A stretch of 16,948 bases of DNA from an uncultured Microcaldota archaeon (GTDB lineage: Archaea; Micrarchaeota; Micrarchaeia; Anstonellales; Anstonellaceae), in contig CAIXYX010000101.1 of assembly GCA_903923795.1 (NCBI GenBank), positions 1 to 16,948 of the forward strand, written 5' to 3'. Under the pieces are notes generated by a model. It was given only the letters and a program-made list of their open reading frames with translations. It was not told the origin of the DNA and ran no database searches. Below are positions 16,601 to 16,948 of this stretch, piece after piece. Position numbers and translations under genes: made by a program. Positions within the stretch are counted from its first letter, which is position 1. Every line of letters begins with the position of its first letter.

Positions 16601-16948
16601 GCTTGCTGAATTGGAGCCATTGATGTTGAATCCTTGGCAGTCAAGTGTGACGTTGTTGGCCACGACATTGAAGCACGTGCCGCTTGTTATGGGGACGTCC
16701 TGCGTCATGGTGTAAATCTGGTTCGTTGTCGTGAGGCTCTTGCAGAATGTGAGGCTTGTGCCGTCGCTGACCGAGGTGTTGCTCGAGTAGTTGTAGGTGC
16801 TTGTGTTGATTCCGTCAGACGCATAGACTGCGCATGACCAGTTCTGGCCTATGGTGAGGTTTTGGTAGAGCAGGGTGGAGAGGAGAGTGTTGGTGGCATT
16901 GCTGACGCTCATATTTCCGGCCAGAGACGTCTGGTTGGCGCCATTGAG
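10661..16948 (-). CDS. Giant modular beta-helix surface protein, N-terminal part outside the window
   Basis: 2095 codons are visible; the frame is still open at 16948 (upstream of the first in-window ATG at 16912), so this is a C-terminal portion. Order from the N-terminal side: Ig/PKD-like module; NosD-type right-handed beta-helix (about 16745-16070); GNIYYF...DWYPYT module; second helix (15850-14645); second such module; fibronectin-III-like domain (14445-14130); second Ig/PKD module (14130-13835); third helix (13800-12985); LamG-like domain (12960-12320); third GNIYYF module; Ig-like domains (12115-11270); distinct C-terminal domain (11255-10664). It is extremely rich in Asn, Ser and Thr, with dozens of N-x-S/T sequons, so a heavily glycosylated extracellular protein is likely. 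Beta-helix and LamG domains suggest glycan binding or adhesion. No C-terminal membrane segment is seen. Confidence 0.88.
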   Translation of the reverse strand, partial: LNGANQTSLAGNMSVSNATNTLLSTLLYQNLTIGQNWSCAVYASDGINTSTYNYSSNTSVSDGTSLTFCKSLTTTNQIYTMTQDVPITSGTCFNVVANNVTLDCQGFNINGSNSASTNAVYSNQPHTTVKNCNINSIGTGIGIGSANAAAILNNTINSTWAGGKAISLYSSSGGVLANNTMSAIGTSLQLNASSNNNIIFNNSANSSSATAITITNSNTNNVSFSTAFSSSNNAINLSNSGSNRIFNNTLSSGSTTGRIVLSLDSTTTNNTFYANNISGDIWVSDWGSNNQYNITGAGYPYPGMGNIYYFANGDPSWNMLNLADPNNNGWAEGGYSRPLNVMHANGHWTGNNAAQDWYPYTSTTTLCVNMNTAAFNYSLTYNATIYGSSCFNISAPNVTIDCGGYYIFGNNTRNAYGIYSNQVNTTIKNCYVSNFSSGVFMANTSGASISNITYNPGANLNGSLNDAYCVQLNNTKGSSFANITCMNVTNRGLWVTGNSSGNTFANFSINATNTTYGIYVDSGVNNTFDCMGGQINGNNTSSSYGIWSNQTNTTIQNCLVNNFETGLSFEGVSGMHATNLTLDPSFCVKLVRTNNSAFSNLTCVNITDKGLWMTNNSNNNNFTNFNISATSSGNGIYVDGGANNSFDCQGGAITGNNSSGKYGFYSSQSNTTMANCVISNFDDAARLDGASINTLTNNSLSTTLSGARALHVLGTANANTFTNNSLTSAGTAALFESLTSSNLFYDNSLTAALWINSSNSSNSFNYTIANGTSMGNIYYFANGTSSWSVFDIRDNNSDTWADIGAARPFNSTTTNGNFTGSGLPQDWYPYTTSINHAPTAPTTLLPNGAENFVGPASNNISINWTNSTDADGDALQYWLFYSSDSGSTYTFIANTSSNPYYWNSSAVASGSGYRIRIYANDSFEASANLSSANNFTILHNTAPNITAVAIGPAGADDITNLSCNATFVDGENATFTAYYNWFMNGANQTSLAGSMVVNNSSNTLLSTVLYGNLTMGQNWSCAVYANDNINTSTYNYSSNMTIADGPILLFSKDLTTQWQNYTMGQDITIGGVNGFNIMAANITIDCQGHTLTGNNTIDTFGIYAAKANTTIKNCIINSFDSGISLQSTVGASVTNITTDPAYCIRLTNTSSSSFAGITCTNISNRGLWATNNSNNNIFTNITLGVKSTGFGIYVDGGQNNSFDCMGGSINGTNSSNRWGFYSSDFNTTMKNCKISWFDDAARLDGAINNTLTNNSLITSLSSGHSIHALGTAANNTFTNNTLNASGTAALFEANTSDNLMQYSNLTANVWINNSNQTNQFNTSDALNGNDAYTVLLLHMDGSNASTSFIDASTGAKAVTANGNAQTSTASPMFGTASGKFDGSGSFLSLSNSSDFDLNANNKWTIDFWVNTSSNPTCSGKNCYAFVGSSDYSFGGNTGWLVHEDSNYVYFVTGQNVISINSVTTMSNNTWHHVAVVRNNSNVSLYLDGAYQSSATWSNYSSTTNAVTIGRRQDVTLRDLNGSIDELRISSGIARWTESFTPQIMPYGALGNIYYFTNNTPAWSVFKVYDNSSDTWADSGIDRPFNATTVGGNFTGIGLPQDWYPYTTNANPPPYVSASINFTNASATHWFLASASASDYSGVSDIVSWNVSATSGTCSLHNDSTSGNDLTVTYNCSGTALQNATVNITFIDSDNNAISTSGTNAYPNQLPTVDNATITPSPIYKTTPTIYCNATNVSDIDADTVSLHYLWYKNNASLGMTTQNITNTSFIKNDTLVCQITPDDSYQNGTSVNSSAVSIANSLPTITNLSITNLTQMSITQCRANVTDGDGQSDLVWINYTITNPSGTVIVNNVNATQDGNSTIFNSTNFNLSIWGGWNCSVTAVDKSGASVTLNGTSNVIKEWQKYYGNTAGQLQLGNGAAQTLLNWSATHGQVVYVAEPSVVVNFTYLYPLGYCPNGSADTTSPSDFAQADTTLGLAPGTSRTISGFFDVDANGTADQTDTFTIYGRNVTHVPIARVSNSSPFATGILWQGAAGSSICYNGAQDLVFAVRINKSASGTYGVSDYELMIPQELATYKNPLNNIVNFYGEYRGQGS
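10664..11255 (-). other. C-terminal domain of the surface protein, possible DPANN surface-anchoring or capping domain
   Basis: About 197 residues, less Asn/Thr-rich than the rest. It includes WQKYYGNTAGQLQLG, DFAQADTTLGL, DTFTIYGRNVTHVPI, FATGILWQG, AQDLVFAVRINKSASG, YGVSDYELMIPQEL and VNFYGEY. This order resembles a C-terminal domain I remember from many DPANN surface proteins (TGILW...DLVF...IN...YG.YDYE...P). The function is not known to me; a terminal position on varied repeat proteins would suit sorting or attachment. Confidence 0.5.
12125..12310 (-). repeat. GNIYYF-DWYPYT module, copy C
   Basis: About 60 residues: GNIYYFTNNTPAWSVF, DTWADSGIDRPFN, GNFTGIGLPQDWYPYTT. Same module as at 14450-14640 and 15865-16045. 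A 22-bp stretch ending in CCAGTCCTGCG is identical in all three copies, starting at 12132 here. Confidence 0.85.
12320..12960 (-). other. LamG/concanavalin-like domain
   Basis: It starts with LLLHMDGSNAS and continues with ASGKFDGSGSFLSLSNSSDF, WTIDFWVNTS, NTWHHVAVVRNNSNVSLYLDG, VTIGRR and GSIDELRISSGIARW, the standard strand order of LamG domains. It follows the third beta-helix, whereas the first two helices lead straight into a GNIYYF module. Carbohydrate binding is plausible. Confidence 0.85.
13690..13990 (-). repeat. Long internal repeat (Ig/PKD plus start of beta-helix), copy 2
   Basis: Codes for NGANQTSLAGSM, NTLLSTVLYGNLT, GQNWSCAVYANDN, TSTYNYSSN, then the opening of a beta-helix with DCQG. 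It matches 16650-16948 at the DNA level, including a 29-bp identical segment (13875-13903). Confidence 0.85.
14450..14640 (-). repeat. GNIYYF-DWYPYT module, copy B
   Basis: GNIYYFANGTSSWSVFDIRD, DTWADIGAARPFN, GNFTGSGLPQDWYPYTT. Closest to copy C in protein sequence; the following fibronectin-III-like domain begins immediately after it. Confidence 0.85.
15865..16045 (-). repeat. GNIYYF-DWYPYT module, copy A
   Basis: GNIYYFANGDPSWNMLNLAD, NGWAEGGYSRPLN, GHWTGNNAAQDWYPYT. The most divergent copy: it lacks the DTWAD and GLPQ wording but keeps the frame and the identical 22-bp DNA segment. Confidence 0.8.
16650..16948 (-). repeat. Long internal repeat (Ig/PKD plus start of beta-helix), copy 1
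   Basis: Codes for NGANQTSLAGNM, NTLLSTLLYQNLT, GQNWSCAVYASDG, TSTYNYSSN and a helix opening with DCQG. The 29-bp identical segment is at 16821-16849. The copies are about 2.95 kb apart, and this one continues past the window edge. Confidence 0.85.

Overview
The window looks archaeal and most probably comes from a DPANN-type genome (for example Micrarchaeota, Diapherotrites or Woesearchaeota-like). The evidence is a Trm5b-like tRNA methyltransferase in the archaeal format, TATA-box promoters about 26 nt upstream of start codons (leaderless transcripts), GGTG-type Shine-Dalgarno sites on downstream operon genes, HEPN/MNT and AbiE toxin-antitoxin modules, and a giant Asn/Ser/Thr-rich beta-helix surface protein whose C-terminal domain resembles one I remember from DPANN surface proteins. 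The phylum is an inference.

Layout. (1) Positions 1-945, minus: 5' part of a Trm5 tRNA(m1G37) methyltransferase gene running off the left edge. (2) Positions 946-1062: a short divergent promoter region with one TATA box per gene. (3) Positions 1063-7008, plus: a 1981-residue protein made of a very long TPR array, a lysozyme/SLT-like domain and a C-terminal phosphodiester glycosidase (NAGPA-type) domain, with no visible signal peptide. (4) Positions 7058-8853, plus: a tightly packed operon of a wHTH-MNT nucleotidyltransferase, a HEPN protein and an RlaP/YcgL-type nucleotidyltransferase, behind a TATA box followed by a 34-bp dyad operator. (5) Positions 8948-10577, minus, convergent with (4): an AbiE-like type IV toxin-antitoxin pair. 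Its promoter TATA box sits between two perfect inverted repeats, one of which contains the antitoxin start codon. (6) Positions 10661-16948, minus: the 3' 2095 codons of a modular secreted or surface protein running off the right edge.

Together the window is a pair of giant genes enclosing a 3.5-kb accessory island of two small defence or addiction modules. Three distinct Pol-beta-superfamily nucleotidyltransferases (MNT, RlaP, AbiEii) lie within 2.7 kb. The most unusual item is the TPR-lysozyme-NAGPA protein, which joins two domain families normally active on cell-wall glycans in an organism expected to lack peptidoglycan. No tRNA, rRNA, CRISPR array, transposase or gene-free stretch over 300 bases was seen.
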